Assembly: GCA_036734945.1 (NCBI GenBank)
Contig: DAIMXP010000001.1
Location: 1-64,000 of the forward strand
From: UBA4733 sp036734945
GTDB taxonomy: Bacteria > Chloroflexota > UBA4733
Length of the DNA: 64,000 bases
Direction: 5' to 3'
In this document: in pieces, positions 34,481-43,010 of the stretch
Layout of the letters: every line of letters starts with the position of its first letter
How positions within the stretch are numbered: the stretch's first letter is position 1
Program-made: the position numbers and the translations under genes
Notes under the pieces: model-generated
What the model was told of the DNA's origin: nothing
The model's database searches: none
The model's input: the letters and a program-made list of their open reading frames with translations, nothing else

Positions 34481-34615
34481 CGGGCCGCGATTGCGGGAGA
34501 AACCGGGCCGCGATTGCGATCGGCGGCCAAGGACGGGGGGGCACTGCGGTGCCAAAGTTCCCGTGACCGCAGTCGCCCTCGTCGCTTGGCCGCCGATCGC
34601 AATCGCGGCCCGGTT
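34481..34615. repeat. large palindrome, GCCGCGATTGCG family (copy B)
   Basis: The left arm 34501-34550 and right arm 34566-34615 are inverted copies (AACCGGGCCGCGATTGCGAT... at the left tip). A partial direct duplication of the tip (CGGGCCGCGATTGCG) precedes it at 34481. The arms match the palindrome at 5871-6019 in design and most of the sequence (GGCCAAGCGACGAGGG then GACTGCGGT). It lies between convergent ridA and the sigma-factor gene, so it is well placed as a bidirectional terminator. Confidence 0.85.
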
Positions 34616-34625
34616 CCCTTGTTCC

Positions 34626-35597
34626 CTAGTTCGACACGTGGCCGCGCAGCAGCGCTGAGACGTCTTCGTGACGCAGGCGGCGGAGCGCCTTGGTCTCGAT
34701 CTGGCGGATGCGCTCGCGGGTGAGCCCCAACGTGCGGCCGACCTCCTCCAGCGTGTGCTCACGACCATTGTCTGTCAAGCCGTAGCGCAGGCGGATCACC
34801 TCGCGCTCACGCAGTTCCAGGACGGAGAGCGCCTGTGTCACGGCCGAGCGGCGATCTTCCGCTTCAGCGAGTTCCTCGGCGCCGGGATCGCTGTCGCGGA
34901 TCAAGTCGCCAAGGGCCAGTTCCCCGTCTTCCCCCAGGGGGGCGTCGAGGGAAGCGACCGGCCGCGACGCCTGAGCGAGCGCCGTCACCTGCTCGACTGG
35001 AACCTGGGCTTCGGCGGCCACCTCGGCGTCGGACGGCGTCCGGCCGAGGCGTTCGCGCAGGGCTTCCCGGGCATGGTCAACCAGGTTGCGCCGGCCGGAG
35101 AGGTACTCCGGTAACCGCACCAGGCGCGACTGCTCGTTGAGCGCCCGCAGGATGGCCTGGCGAATCCACCAGGTGGCATAGGTCGAGAAGCGGAAGCCGC
35201 GCGAAGGATCAAACTTCTCAGCAGCGCGCATCAACCCGACGCTGCCTTCCTGGATCAGGTCCAGCAAGGACATGCCCAGGTTCTGATACTTCTTGGCCAC
35301 GCTCACGACCAGCCGAAGGTTGTGCTGCACCAGGGCATGCACGGCACGACGATCGCCGTGCTGGGCACGGCGGCCCAGGCTGACCTCCTGGGCGGGGGTC
35401 AGCAACGGGGCGGCGCCGATCTCGGCAAGGTAGGCCGCCAGGCTGTCCAGTGCCGGGGCGTGGGGGTCTTCCTCTTCATAACGAGATCGAGCTGGGCGGC
35501 TGGACACGGGCAGCGCCCACTCAGTTGAATTTGCATCGTCGGAGGTGAGTGTTTCGCTCGCGTTTGTGTGGTACCATTCTTCCATTACTGCAGCCAT
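34626..35597 (-). CDS. primary-type (group 1/2) sigma-70 factor
   Basis: A 323-aa sigma factor with regions 1.2, 2, 3 and 4 but no region 1.1. Region 1.2: DSLAAYLAEIGAAPLLTPAQ. Region 2: VVSVAKKYQNLGMSLLDLIQ and KFDPSRGFRFSTYATWWIRQ. Region 3: LGRTPSDAEVAAEAQVP. Region 4: LRYGLTDNGREHTLEEVGRT and LTRERIRQIETKALRRLRH. The missing 1.1 and small size favour a group 2 (stationary/stress or alternative) sigma over the housekeeping RpoD, but in this lineage it could also be SigA. Ribosome site GAGGAGGTGG precedes ATG 35597. The N-terminal 60 residues are low-complexity. Confidence 0.92.
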   Translation of the reverse strand: MAAVMEEWYHTNASETLTSDDANSTEWALPVSSRPARSRYEEEDPHAPALDSLAAYLAEIGAAPLLTPAQEVSLGRRAQHGDRRAVHALVQHNLRLVVSVAKKYQNLGMSLLDLIQEGSVGLMRAAEKFDPSRGFRFSTYATWWIRQAILRALNEQSRLVRLPEYLSGRRNLVDHAREALRERLGRTPSDAEVAAEAQVPVEQVTALAQASRPVASLDAPLGEDGELALGDLIRDSDPGAEELAEAEDRRSAVTQALSVLELREREVIRLRYGLTDNGREHTLEEVGRTLGLTRERIRQIETKALRRLRHEDVSALLRGHVSN

Positions 35598-35762
35598 TGA
35601 GCCACCTCCTCAGCATTGCTATCTCTGTGCCTGAAATTTTAAGGCTTAGTATGTTACCAGCAGTTGCACAATAACACAACCGTCAAGCGGTGATGACACC
35701 GGCCAGCGGCGCCGTGTTGCTATCGCTTTGCTACATGCAGTGACGCGCCGGATGGCGCGCGG

Positions 35763-36458
35763 TCACGAACCCAGGCTGGGTTGAGGATCGACCGTCAGTT
35801 CAGCGGCCAGATCAAGGCTAATCGTCCGCTCCGCGCTGCCGACGCGCACGCGCAACGGCTCTCGAAAGGGACCGCGGGCCAGGATTGTGACCTCGGCGCC
35901 CGGTGTGAGCCCCAGTTCGGCCAGGTAGCGGAGTTTGGCCGGGTCACGGTCGCTCACACGGCGCACCAGGGCTGCGACGCCCGCCGGAAGGTCGGCCAGG
36001 CGCCGCTCCGGTGATGGCGGCACCTGGCCGGCCAGCGTCGGGATGGGGTCACCGTGCGGATCGGCGGCCGGGTTCCCCAGTTTATCGGCAATCCGCTCCT
36101 CAAGGCGCTCCGACATCGCGTGTTCCAACCGTTCGGCGTCGTCGTGAACCTCATCCCATGCATAGCCAAGCACCTGCACCAGGAACTGCTCGGCGAGGCG
36201 ATGGTGGCGAATTACCTCCAATGCCGCCCGGTTCCCCGATTCGGTCAAGCGCACGCCGTAGTACGGTGTGTGGTCGACCAGGCCGAGCTGGGCCAACTGC
36301 CGCAGCATATGCGACGTTCCGGCCGCAGTGATGTGCAACCAATCGGCGAGCGCTGTCGTACTCACCGGCTGCTGCGAGCCGCCAAGGTGATAAATCGCCT
36401 TGACGTAGTCTTCAACAGCCTGTGTGGTCGGGCGGCCCTGAGCGTCCTGCGGCATCAT
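35763..36458 (-). CDS. mntR: DtxR/MntR-family metal-dependent transcriptional regulator
   Basis: About 231 aa. The N-terminal winged HTH (residues 10-65) includes YVKAIYHLGGSQQPVSTTAL and AAGTSHMLRQLAQLGLVDH. The central dimerisation and metal-binding domain has LTESGNRAALEVIRHHRLAE and DEVHDDAERLEHAMSERLEE, with the His/Glu/Asp/Cys-type ligands expected for Mn/Fe sensing. The C-terminal FeoA/SH3-like domain (about 155-225) has LGLTPGAEVTILARGPFREP. Start MMPQDAQ at 36458/36455 follows GGAGGGG; the longer open frame to 36632 overlaps the divergent gene. It is divergent from the GT39 gene. Confidence 0.88.
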   Translation of the reverse strand: MMPQDAQGRPTTQAVEDYVKAIYHLGGSQQPVSTTALADWLHITAAGTSHMLRQLAQLGLVDHTPYYGVRLTESGNRAALEVIRHHRLAEQFLVQVLGYAWDEVHDDAERLEHAMSERLEERIADKLGNPAADPHGDPIPTLAGQVPPSPERRLADLPAGVAALVRRVSDRDPAKLRYLAELGLTPGAEVTILARGPFREPLRVRVGSAERTISLDLAAELTVDPQPSLGS

Positions 36459-36613
36459 CCCCTCCAACTGCGGAGTGTACCTGACGGCGCGGAAGGCGCC
36501 GCAGCGTGCCGGCAGGCGGTGATACTCCGCCGTAGGTCCCATGCTCGTGACAGGAAGCGACCGGATGTAGTACGGTACCCGTGGGTCGATGGCCGCAGTG
36601 TGAACGGGATGGG

Positions 36614-39508
36614 ATGCAGGTAACGGTGGCACGCCGACCGCCGCTGCCGGCAGCGGCCGAGGCCGAGGGCACGGAACGATCTCGGGCTGCCGAGCGACCC
36701 CGGATCCGTATCATGGTCTGGTCTGGCGGCGCGATAACCTTGCTGGCGTTCGGACTGCGCTGCTGGTTGCTGGGGTTACCCAGCTTCTGGTACGACGAGG
36801 GCGTGAGTTGGTCGCTGGCGCGTCAGCCCGTGGCAGCGTTGTTGTCCCAGCTTGCTCGCGCCGATTTCAATCCGCCGCTCTACGTTGCCCTCCTGCACGT
36901 CTGGCTGCGGCCTGCTGGTGACAGCGAGTACGCGCTACGTTACCTGTCGGTCACCGCCGGCACGCTGGTGGCGCCGCTCTGCTGGGTGCTGGCGCGCCGA
37001 CTCTTCTCCAGCCCAACCGCTGCGCTGACTGCCGCACTGTTAGCCGCCACCTCGGTGTTCTTGATCGACTTCAGCCAGGAGGCGCGCGGTTATGCCCTGG
37101 CTGCCGCGCTGGGGCTGCTGTCAGCCTACGCGCTTGTGCGCCTCCTTGATGTGGCGACGGCAGTGCCGCCAGCACGCTGGTGGTGGGCCTATCTGCTGGC
37201 CACGACTGCGGCACTCTACACGCACTACGCGATGCTCTTACTGATGCCGGCCCACCTGCTCCTGGTGGTCGTGTATCGCCGCCGCCGGCTGGCGGTTGGG
37301 GCGGCCTGGGTGGCCGGCGCCGGCCTGTATCTACCGTGGCTGCCCTCCCTCGGCCGTCAGTTGGCGGCGATGCGTACGGCGCCCGACTTTTGGGCGGGGC
37401 ACATTTCTCCGGCGCTGGCGCCGGAGCGGGTGCTGGCTGCCATCAGCATCGCTCCCGGCGCTCTGCCCGACCAGGCGCGCGCGCTGCTGGGGGGTGGTGC
37501 TGTCGGCCTCAGCCTGGCAACCTTCGCCGCACTCTGCGGGCCGGTCCGCAGCAGGATCACGGCGCTCTTTCCGGTTGAATTGGTGCTGTTGCCCCTGCTG
37601 GAAGCAGCGCTGTTGACCGCCATCTTCCCCAAGTTCATCGATCGCTACCTGTTACCGGTGGCGCCGTTTGCCTACGTCGGGCTCGCCGGCCTGGCGGCAA
37701 TGGCGGTGGCGCCGATCGCCACGCGCCACCGTACGGCCGCGCTGGGCGAGCGTGTGCGGCGCTGTATCCTCCTCGCCTTCACCGGTCTGCTGTTGGTGGC
37801 CAGCCTTGGCCACGCCCTGTACCACGCGCCGCAGACGTCTGCGGAGATCAAGGACGGCGACACTCGCACGGTCGTCGCGTTCATCGCCGCCCACGCCCAG
37901 CCCGGCGATGCGGTGCTCCTGGCGCAGGATACCAGCCCGGTATTCGCCTATTACGCCAAACGGACCCCGGCAATGGACGGCATCCCCTGGTTCGGCGTGG
38001 TACCGGAGTTTAGCCGGGGCGATGATCTGCCCGCGCTCGCCGTGGCCCTGAATGCCGCGGCGCGGGGCCACTCCCGGCTCTGGGTGGTGCTCTGGCACAA
38101 CGATTTTGCCGACCCGACCGGTTACCTCCGCAATGCACTGGACGTAGGGGCAACGCGCCTACTCACGTACACCGCCGCCGCCAACTACGAGCTGCGGCTT
38201 TACCAGTTGCGACCGGACTGGCTGTTTTCGCCGACAGCGACACCGTTACAGCCCATGAACGTCCGCTTTGGTCAACACATCACGTTTCTGGGAGTCGGGC
38301 TGGAGGAAGGCGTCCGGCCGGCTGATCTGCCCTTCGTGGTTCATACCTGGTTCCGTACCGACGCACCGCTGGACCGGGACTATCAGGCGGTGTTGCGTCT
38401 GGAACGCGACGGCCATGTCTGGACTCAGCTCGCGCTGCGCCCGTCGCTGTACGCCTATCCGGCGCAACACTGGCTGCCGGGCATTGATGTGCCCGGCCGC
38501 CTCGATTTCCAGGCCGGCGCCGAGGTACCACCGGCCGATTACCATCTCACCCTTTCACTGTATGACCCGGTTGCACATCAGGACCTACCCGCCGTCGATG
38601 CCGTGCGTGGCGCCATTGGTACTCAGGTCGACCTCGGCATGGTGAAGGTATTGCCGCCTCAGCACTACGGCAACCCGGTACCCCCACCTCACGTCTTGAA
38701 CCTGTCCGTCGATCAGGGCCTACAACTCTGGGGCATCGCGGACGTTCCAACGCATCTCCAGCAGGGTGCATCCCTCGAACTTCCGCTGTTTTGGAAGGCA
38801 ATAGGTCAGCCAGGGGCCGATTACCAGGGACGTTTGGAGCTGATGCCTCCCGGGACATCGGGTACGCCGCTAGCCCTCAGCACGCTGGCGCCGCCGACCC
38901 CGAGTCTTGGTACGCAGCACTGGCCGGTTGGTGCAGCCTTCAAGGACATCCGCACGATCCAGATCCCGCCGCGTGCTCCCATTGGTCCGGCGACGCTGCA
39001 GTTGCGTGTTCGAGCCGCCGGTGGTCAGGACAAAGTCATACCTCTGGCCACGATCATCGTGGACGCCCCGCCGCGCGACATGAGCGAGCCGACGGATATC
39101 GGCACACCGGTCGGAGGATTGTTTGGCGACGCTGCGCTCCTAGCCGGTGTCGAGGTGGACAGCAGCGCCGCACATCCGGGTGGCCATGTGGTGGTAACAC
39201 TCACCTGGCAGTGTCGCCGCACGCTCGATCGGGATTACACAGTGTTCGTCCACCTCCTCGACGCCGCCAATACCATCGGCGGACGCCAACACGACGGGCC
39301 TCCGAATGGCGGCGCGGACCCAACGACGAGCTGGGTGCCGGGGCAGTGGATCGCCGACCGGCACGTCGTTTCGCTGCCGGCCTCGACCCCCGCCGGCACG
39401 TACCGCCTGGAGGTCGGCCTCTATCGCCAGAGCGGCGAGCAGTTCCTGCGGCTGCCGCTCAGCACTGGGGGCGATGCAGTGATTGCGGGTACCGTTACGG
39501 TCCACTAA
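36614..39508 (+). CDS. GT39/PMT-like glycosyltransferase with C-terminal beta domains
   Basis: A 964-aa polytopic protein. About ten to twelve membrane helices span residues 35-420. The first external loop holds the acidic signature PSFWYDEGVSWSLARQPV, where the Asp-Glu pair is the presumed catalytic site of lipid-phosphosugar-dependent (GT-C fold) transferases. DFNPPLYVALLHVWLR follows. After about residue 450 the chain is extracytoplasmic, with beta-rich segments. The last one (DRDYTVFVHLLDA, then WVPGQWIADRHVVSLP, then TYRLEVGLYRQSGEQFLRLP) recurs in two other proteins of this window. It probably glycosylates envelope proteins or lipids. Start ATG 36614 (MQVTVARR) chosen after GGGATGGG; ATG 36581 is possible. 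Confidence 0.82.
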   Translation: MQVTVARRPPLPAAAEAEGTERSRAAERPRIRIMVWSGGAITLLAFGLRCWLLGLPSFWYDEGVSWSLARQPVAALLSQLARADFNPPLYVALLHVWLRPAGDSEYALRYLSVTAGTLVAPLCWVLARRLFSSPTAALTAALLAATSVFLIDFSQEARGYALAAALGLLSAYALVRLLDVATAVPPARWWWAYLLATTAALYTHYAMLLLMPAHLLLVVVYRRRRLAVGAAWVAGAGLYLPWLPSLGRQLAAMRTAPDFWAGHISPALAPERVLAAISIAPGALPDQARALLGGGAVGLSLATFAALCGPVRSRITALFPVELVLLPLLEAALLTAIFPKFIDRYLLPVAPFAYVGLAGLAAMAVAPIATRHRTAALGERVRRCILLAFTGLLLVASLGHALYHAPQTSAEIKDGDTRTVVAFIAAHAQPGDAVLLAQDTSPVFAYYAKRTPAMDGIPWFGVVPEFSRGDDLPALAVALNAAARGHSRLWVVLWHNDFADPTGYLRNALDVGATRLLTYTAAANYELRLYQLRPDWLFSPTATPLQPMNVRFGQHITFLGVGLEEGVRPADLPFVVHTWFRTDAPLDRDYQAVLRLERDGHVWTQLALRPSLYAYPAQHWLPGIDVPGRLDFQAGAEVPPADYHLTLSLYDPVAHQDLPAVDAVRGAIGTQVDLGMVKVLPPQHYGNPVPPPHVLNLSVDQGLQLWGIADVPTHLQQGASLELPLFWKAIGQPGADYQGRLELMPPGTSGTPLALSTLAPPTPSLGTQHWPVGAAFKDIRTIQIPPRAPIGPATLQLRVRAAGGQDKVIPLATIIVDAPPRDMSEPTDIGTPVGGLFGDAALLAGVEVDSSAAHPGGHVVVTLTWQCRRTLDRDYTVFVHLLDAANTIGGRQHDGPPNGGADPTTSWVPGQWIADRHVVSLPASTPAGTYRLEVGLYRQSGEQFLRLPLSTGGDAVIAGTVTVH

Positions 39509-39659
39509 AGCGATGGCGAACGTCTCCCGCGCGCTTTGCCTGCCGGCATTCCTTCAAGCGGGGATGGCCTCGCTGCGGATGGGAGCACGGTGATCGGCGT
39601 GGCTACTCGCTGCATGCCGACGGTGCGGATGACCAAAGCGGGCCATTGGCAGCGTCAGT

Positions 39660-39768
39660 CCAATTGTTGCTTCACGGGCACTGTATACTGATTGAACCAA
39701 TTGTGTCGCGGAAGCACTGGATACTGGCGTCAGTGCAATTGTTGCTCGACGGGCACTGTATACTGCTG
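39660..39768 (+). repeat. three tandem ~37-bp promoter-like repeats
   Basis: Copies begin at 39660, 39697 and 39735 and share the plan (C/G)CAATTGTtG-n-CGgg-GCACTGtATACTG. Copies 1 and 3 contain TATACT; copy 2 has GATACT. In copies 1 and 3 CAATTG lies exactly 17 bp before TATACT. The last TATACT ends 6 bp before the ATG of the next gene, which would make that transcript leaderless. Confidence 0.7.
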
Positions 39769-39770
39769 AC

Positions 39771-40475
39771 ATGGATACCCATTACCGGCGGCCTCCGCGC
39801 TCTCGCGCCGCTCAATTCCTTCGTCCGGTGAGGAGCGGGCGCCTAACGGCACGCGCAGCGATGGTCCCATCTGGAGGTAGGCCCAGCGATTCGGCGACTC
39901 CTAGATATGCCGAGGGCGCAGAGGCGCCCTCGCTTCAATCGTTCCGTGTCGTGGCACAGCGGTCATCGGCATTTCGCGCCGCGACGGCGCGGATCCAGAT
40001 GTTACAGCACCGAGTAGCGCAGTGCGAACGGGAGCGTGATCAGGCCCAGGCCGACACCGCCGACATGCGCTTGCGCCACGCACGGGCGACGGTGCGGCTT
40101 TTCACCCTGGAATCGGAATACCATTCTGCCATTGCAGATGTCACCGATCTGCGCCTTCGCCACGGTCGTCTAGCGACGCGCTTTTACACCATGGAAGCGG
40201 AATACCGGGCCGCCCCGCAAGTGGCTGATCGTGAGGCCGCCTTGGAGCGGCAACTAGAACAACTGAGAGGCGCGGAGCGGCAGCAACAGGCGTTGGAGCA
40301 GGAGCTGGTTCGCCTTCGGAGTACCCTTGCGGCTTGGATACCAATGATGGCGCCGCCAGCGCCATCCTCCATCCCCCGGCCCCCCTCCTCCCCCTGGTAT
40401 CGCCGCTTCTGGTTCGGCCTCATCGGTAAAGATGTGCGTGCTGCCGAATGGACAGCGTCCCAGCACTCACACTGA
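39771..40475 (+). CDS. coiled-coil protein of unknown function
   Basis: A 234-aa protein. The first 65 residues are Arg/Ser/Pro-rich. Residues about 66-190 are strongly helical with heptad character and two imperfect internal repeats of about 26 residues (DMRLRHARATVRLFTLESEY and DLRLRHGRLATRFYTMEAEY). Then comes a Glu/Gln-rich coil (ALERQLEQLRGAERQQQALE). The Pro-rich tail ends in a basic-aromatic stretch (SSPWYRRFWFGLIGK). There is no signal peptide. It may be a scaffold or membrane-tethered structural protein. No ribosome site is possible if transcription starts from the third upstream repeat; the next gene overlaps its 3' end by 28 bp. Confidence 0.65.
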   Translation: MDTHYRRPPRSRAAQFLRPVRSGRLTARAAMVPSGGRPSDSATPRYAEGAEAPSLQSFRVVAQRSSAFRAATARIQMLQHRVAQCERERDQAQADTADMRLRHARATVRLFTLESEYHSAIADVTDLRLRHGRLATRFYTMEAEYRAAPQVADREAALERQLEQLRGAERQQQALEQELVRLRSTLAAWIPMMAPPAPSSIPRPPSSPWYRRFWFGLIGKDVRAAEWTASQHSH

Positions 40476-41059
40476 CCGCCGGCCACGCCGCCAGTGCTGC
40501 CCAGGATGCTATTGTTGGCATGGCGGTTTTGGCAGCCATTGCACGGTTTGGAGCGCATGCGGTGATTGACGACACGCTGACGAGCAGTGACGACGAGCAG
40601 CCGGTACTCGAGCAGGCGCGACGGGTCAAGTCGAGCAGCCTGCTCTGGTTCATCAGTAGCCGCCCATATGTGCCGATGGCCGACATTCGCCGCCGGTTCG
40701 GCCTGGCCACGGAGACCGGCTCGCTCCTTTTCGATGAGGAGGGAGCCGTCCACATCGGCCTGCCGCGGCAGGCGGCTGAAACGTTGCTTGACTTGAAACG
40801 GAAACGAAAAGTTGAACTCCAGTACGACCTGGAGCATGCTCTACGCATCGCTGTTGGCGCCTATCCGCTCCGCATCCGGCTCAGCCCGCCCGCTCCGAGC
40901 GGCCGCGCCTTCCCGTCCGCCCGGTCCACACCGCCTGACGTGGCGCCCGTGGAGGACGTGGAGGACGACGTTGCCCCGCTAGGGGCTTCGGCGCCGATTC
41001 CCCCGGCGGCCGGCGGAGTGACACGACCGCAGGCCCGGCGTCGGGGCCGTCGCCGATAA
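40448..41059 (+). CDS. unknown protein overlapping the coiled-coil gene
   Basis: A 203-aa protein, not recognised. Residues 1-135 look globular and mostly helical, with an apparent winged or RHH-like patch (VPMADIRRRFGLATETGSLL, FDEEGAVHIGLPRQAAETLL, DLKRKRKVELQYDLE). The last 70 residues are a Pro/Ala-rich linker with an acidic patch (EDVEDDVAPL) ending in basic RRRGRRR. Because ATG 40448 lies inside the previous gene, translation is probably coupled. The acidic/basic disordered tail could contact nucleic acid (inference). Confidence 0.62.
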   Translation: MDSVPALTLTAGHAASAAQDAIVGMAVLAAIARFGAHAVIDDTLTSSDDEQPVLEQARRVKSSSLLWFISSRPYVPMADIRRRFGLATETGSLLFDEEGAVHIGLPRQAAETLLDLKRKRKVELQYDLEHALRIAVGAYPLRIRLSPPAPSGRAFPSARSTPPDVAPVEDVEDDVAPLGASAPIPPAAGGVTRPQARRRGRRR

Positions 41060-41152
41060 CGCCCCGCCCAACCGTATGGCGGTATAGTGTGTAGTGACAA
41101 CGACGGTCAGCGGTCTGCCGTGTGCGCAGGCCGAGCATATGGACAGAACACA

Positions 41153-41587
41153 ATGCATGTGGTGATTGTTGGCTGTGGCCGGGTCGGCGCGACGCTGGCT
41201 ACAATGTTGGGTCGCGGCGGCCATTCGGTCGCCATCGTTGACCAGAATAGTCAGGCGTTCGAGCGTCTTCCCAATGACTTTACCGGTGACACGGTCATCG
41301 GCACGGGCATTGATGAGGACGTGCTGCGCCGTGCCGGGATCGAGCACGCCGATGCCTTCGCCGCGGTGATGACGGCGGACAACCGGAACATCATGGCGGC
41401 GCAGGTCGCCAAGCACGTCTTCCAGGTCCCGAAAGTGGTCTGCCGCATTTACGATCCCCTGCGGGAAGAAACGTATCGCGACCTCGGGCTGGAGACAATC
41501 TGCCCGACGACCATCGGGGCGCAACAAATCGTGAACTGTTTTGAACAGCACAGCGCCGTAGCGATAGCCGGAACGCCGGGACGCTAG
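41153..41587 (+). CDS. TrkA-N (RCK) domain protein, NAD-binding only
   Basis: A 144-aa protein consisting of a single RCK/Rossmann domain: VVIVGCGRVGATLATML (GxGxxG), VDQNSQAFERL (acidic end of beta2 that selects NAD(H)), and TADNRNIMAAQVAKHVF. It lacks the TrkA-C ligand-binding domain. Start MHVVIVG at ATG 41153. Only 3 bp separate it from the next trkA-like gene, so the two are one operon and may form a heteromeric gating ring for a K+ uptake channel encoded elsewhere. Confidence 0.88.
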   Translation: MHVVIVGCGRVGATLATMLGRGGHSVAIVDQNSQAFERLPNDFTGDTVIGTGIDEDVLRRAGIEHADAFAAVMTADNRNIMAAQVAKHVFQVPKVVCRIYDPLREETYRDLGLETICPTTIGAQQIVNCFEQHSAVAIAGTPGR

Positions 41588-41590
41588 GGG

Positions 41591-42271
41591 ATGTTTGCGC
41601 TGATCTGTGGCGGCGGCAAAGTCGGCTACTACCTGGCGAAATCGCTGCTGGTCCAAAACCTGGAATGTGTGCTGCTGGAGAAGGACGCAAGCCGGTCGCA
41701 CATGCTCAGCGGTGAGTTGGGTGATGCGGTGATCGCCGGCGATGCCTGCGACCCCCGTGTTCTCGCCAACGCCGGCATCGAGCGCGCCGATGTGGTGATC
41801 GCCGTGACTGGCGACGATGAGGATAACCTCGTCATCTGTCAGGTGGCGAAGCGCCGGTTCAAGACCGCCCGCACGATCGCGCGTATCAATAATCCGAAGA
41901 ACGAGGCGATTTTCATCAAGTTGGGAATCGACGTGACGATAAGCCCTACCCAACTCGTCCTCGCTGCCATCTCGATGGATCTGCCGGATCAGGGAGTCGT
42001 CCACCTGGCAACGTTGCGCCAGTACGGCCTGGAACTGGTTGAACTGACCTTGCGCGCTTCGTCACCGGCCGTTGGGTATAGCTTCACCGATCTGGCGCTG
42101 CCATCCGGCACGCGCCTGCTTTCGGTATTACGCACGAATCAGGCGCCGCTTTACGATCGCTCGCTGGTGCTGAAGGCCGGCGATGTTGTCCTGGCGACGA
42201 CGCGCGAGGAAGACGAAGGCGAGCTCCGCCGGGTTATGGTCGGTGCGCCGACGGTGTCGTACCTGGGCTAG
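41591..42271 (+). CDS. trkA: TrkA-type K+ uptake regulatory protein (RCK-N plus RCK-C)
   Basis: A 226-aa protein. Residues 1-135 are the NAD-binding RCK domain (LICGGGKVGYYLAKSLL, GDACDPRVLANAGIERADVV, TGDDEDNLVICQVAKRRF). Residues 140-222 are the TrkA-C domain (GLELVELTLRASSPAVGYSF, LRTNQAPLYDRSLVLKAGDV). This is a complete cytosolic regulator of a Trk/Ktr-type potassium channel; the membrane subunit is not in the window. The order of a short RCK-N protein followed by a full one suggests gene duplication with domain loss. Confidence 0.9.
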   Translation: MFALICGGGKVGYYLAKSLLVQNLECVLLEKDASRSHMLSGELGDAVIAGDACDPRVLANAGIERADVVIAVTGDDEDNLVICQVAKRRFKTARTIARINNPKNEAIFIKLGIDVTISPTQLVLAAISMDLPDQGVVHLATLRQYGLELVELTLRASSPAVGYSFTDLALPSGTRLLSVLRTNQAPLYDRSLVLKAGDVVLATTREEDEGELRRVMVGAPTVSYLG

Positions 42272-42295
42272 ATACCGTTCGCTTCGGTAAGAACG

Positions 42296-42320
42296 AGGCG
42301 GCAGACCGCAGGCGCCGCCT
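42296..42320. terminator. putative bidirectional hairpin between trkA and prepilin peptidase genes
   Basis: AGGCGGC (42296-42302) pairs with GCCGCCT (42314-42320). It sits between convergent genes and overlaps the stop codon of the leftward gene. No T-tract follows, so efficiency is uncertain. Confidence 0.35.
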
Positions 42321-42991
42321 TATCGCCAAAACCCGGCAACTTCCAGTAGCGCAGCATAGCCACCTAACGTCAGGTACGTCCCATAGGCGGGCGCGTCGCT
42401 TAGGGTGGCGCGCCGGAGCACGACCAGAGCGAGCGACACGATGCCCCCCAGCATTGCGCCGATGAAGATGGCGGTCAGGACCCGTTCGGCCCCGACCATG
42501 AGACCTAACAGTACAGCGAGCTTGACATCGCCCAGGCCAAGGGCCGGCTGATGAAAGAGCAACAGGCCGAGGCCATAGAAAGCGCTGAAGAGGACGAAGC
42601 CGATGGCGCCACCGCCCAGCACGCTGAGAAACGTGGGATAGGCCGGGTGGGGGAGCACCAGTGCGGCGATAACGGCCAGGAGTGCCAGAGGCGCTGTCCA
42701 GAGGTCGAGGATGTAGCGCACGCGCAGGTCAACGGTGAAGATCACGGCAAGCGCAGCCGCCCAGCAGGCTTCGACGGCCGCGACGGCGCTGAAGGGTCGG
42801 TTCCAAAGGAGCAGGAGCGTCGCAAGCACCACCGCCAGGATCAGCGTGAGTCCACCAGCAGGAGGCAGCGTGGCTCCCCGTTCCTCCGGTTCGCGTCGGG
42901 CCACGCCTGCCAGCAACAGTCGCGCCGCCGCCAAGGCAGCCAACCCAAGCGCCAGGGCCGAGAGCATCGCGGCGAGTGGCGCCGTGGTCAT
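42320..42991 (-). CDS. type IV prepilin peptidase (A24 family), short form
   Basis: A 223-aa integral membrane aspartyl protease that would trim leader peptides of type IV/Flp pilins. The two catalytic Asp are expected in VIFTVDLRVRYILD and in the GxGD motif of ALGLGDVKLAVLLG. About six hydrophobic segments are present. The N-terminal cytosolic methylase domain with its Cys tetrad, found in PilD, is absent, as in archaeal/CpaA-type enzymes. Start ATG 42991 follows GGAAAGGCGG. It is the last gene of an alaS-ruvX-mltG unit. Its likely substrate, a Flp pilin, is encoded 4.5 kb upstream. Confidence 0.87.
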   Translation of the reverse strand: MTTAPLAAMLSALALGLAALAAARLLLAGVARREPEERGATLPPAGGLTLILAVVLATLLLLWNRPFSAVAAVEACWAAALAVIFTVDLRVRYILDLWTAPLALLAVIAALVLPHPAYPTFLSVLGGGAIGFVLFSAFYGLGLLLFHQPALGLGDVKLAVLLGLMVGAERVLTAIFIGAMLGGIVSLALVVLRRATLSDAPAYGTYLTLGGYAALLEVAGFWR

Positions 42992-43010
42992 GTCGCCGCC
43001 TTTCCGGCTG

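Noticed and set aside
39660..39768. CRISPR array
   Set aside because: The three copies are contiguous with a 37-38 bp period and no unique spacers; they also contain promoter-like boxes. No cas gene is present.
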